Positions 15,231-15,354 of a DNA stretch of 15,354 nt are shown here, piece after piece. Each line of letters begins with the position of its first letter. Positions within the stretch are counted from its first letter, which is position 1. A program made the translations under genes and the position numbers. The notes beneath the pieces are model-generated. The model was not told where the DNA came from. It saw only the letters and a list, made by a program, of their open reading frames with translations, and did not search any database. Location: positions 1 through 15,354 of the forward strand of contig JAURGV010000027.1 in the NCBI GenBank assembly GCA_030833605.1. Reading direction: 5' to 3'. The DNA comes from Rhodothermales bacterium (lineage in GTDB: Bacteria; Bacteroidota; Rhodothermia; Rhodothermales; UBA10348).

Positions 15231-15354
15231 ATGATTGCCTTAGAACACTCCAAAGACGGCCGAATCGCCACGGTGCTATTAAACCGACCTGATCGAAAAA
15301 ATGCGCTGGACGTTTCCTTGGTTACCGAACTAACCTCCGTCATCAAGTCCCTAG
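15231..15354 (+). CDS. Enoyl-CoA hydratase/isomerase family protein (N-terminus only)
   Basis: Forty-one codons are visible, from ATG at 15231 to the right edge. The stretch TVLLNRPDRKNALDVSLV is the typical opening of the crotonase fold (LNRP..(K/R)NAL). Family members hydrate or isomerise acyl-CoA thioesters, but the catalytic residues lie beyond the window, so the exact reaction cannot be told. The start comes one base after the LuxE-like gene's stop, so the two are surely one operon. Confidence 0.88.
   Translation, partial: MIALEHSKDGRIATVLLNRPDRKNALDVSLVTELTSVIKSL

Noticed and set aside
1..15354. CRISPR arrays, insertion sequences, prophage or defence genes
   Set aside because: No regularly spaced repeats, transposase, integrase or phage-type genes are visible; the gene content is housekeeping and envelope related.

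Overview
The window looks like a chromosomal stretch from a bacterium of the Bacteroidota/Rhodothermota/Balneolota group, with a base composition near 50% GC. Five things point there: an ECF sigma factor/FecR pair next to a TonB-dependent receptor that carries an STN and a carboxypeptidase-regulatory-like domain; a tiny bTHX ribosomal protein gene; a signal peptidase I with a long, highly basic N-terminus; a small conserved protein of a kind I recall mainly from Bacteroidota; and mostly weak Shine-Dalgarno signals with several GTG/TTG starts. The phylum is inferred from gene content, not from a marker-gene comparison.

Layout. (1) 1-3534, minus strand: ECF sigma factor, FecR-type anti-sigma factor, a hairpin with a T-tract, then the first 620 residues of a TonB-dependent receptor that runs off the left edge. 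This is a cell-surface signalling and uptake module. (2) 3535-3908: divergent intergenic region with a perfect 10+10 bp inverted repeat. (3) 3909-7722, plus strand: lepA, an unrecognised exported protein, and lepB, ending in a strong hairpin at 7746-7782 shared with the convergent neighbour. (4) 7808-10395, minus strand: a likely three-gene run of a small conserved protein, a two-helix K+ channel with an RCK domain, and an exported L,D-transpeptidase. (5) 10494-11270, plus: an SDR oxidoreductase, convergent with (6) 11284-12354, minus: a 356-residue protein that I read as two fused UPF0047/YjbQ domains. (7) 12554-15354, plus: bTHX, an exported M14 zinc carboxypeptidase, a LuxE-like acyl-adenylating protein that overlaps the peptidase gene, and the start of an enoyl-CoA hydratase gene that runs off the right edge.

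Most of this is housekeeping or envelope biology: translation (LepA, bTHX), secretion (LepB), wall cross-linking (L,D-transpeptidase), ion flow, and peptide and acyl metabolism. The most unusual item is the fused YjbQ-like protein. Its two halves appear to have lost different conserved motifs, so together they may form one composite site. I see no CRISPR array, insertion sequence, tRNA or rRNA gene.
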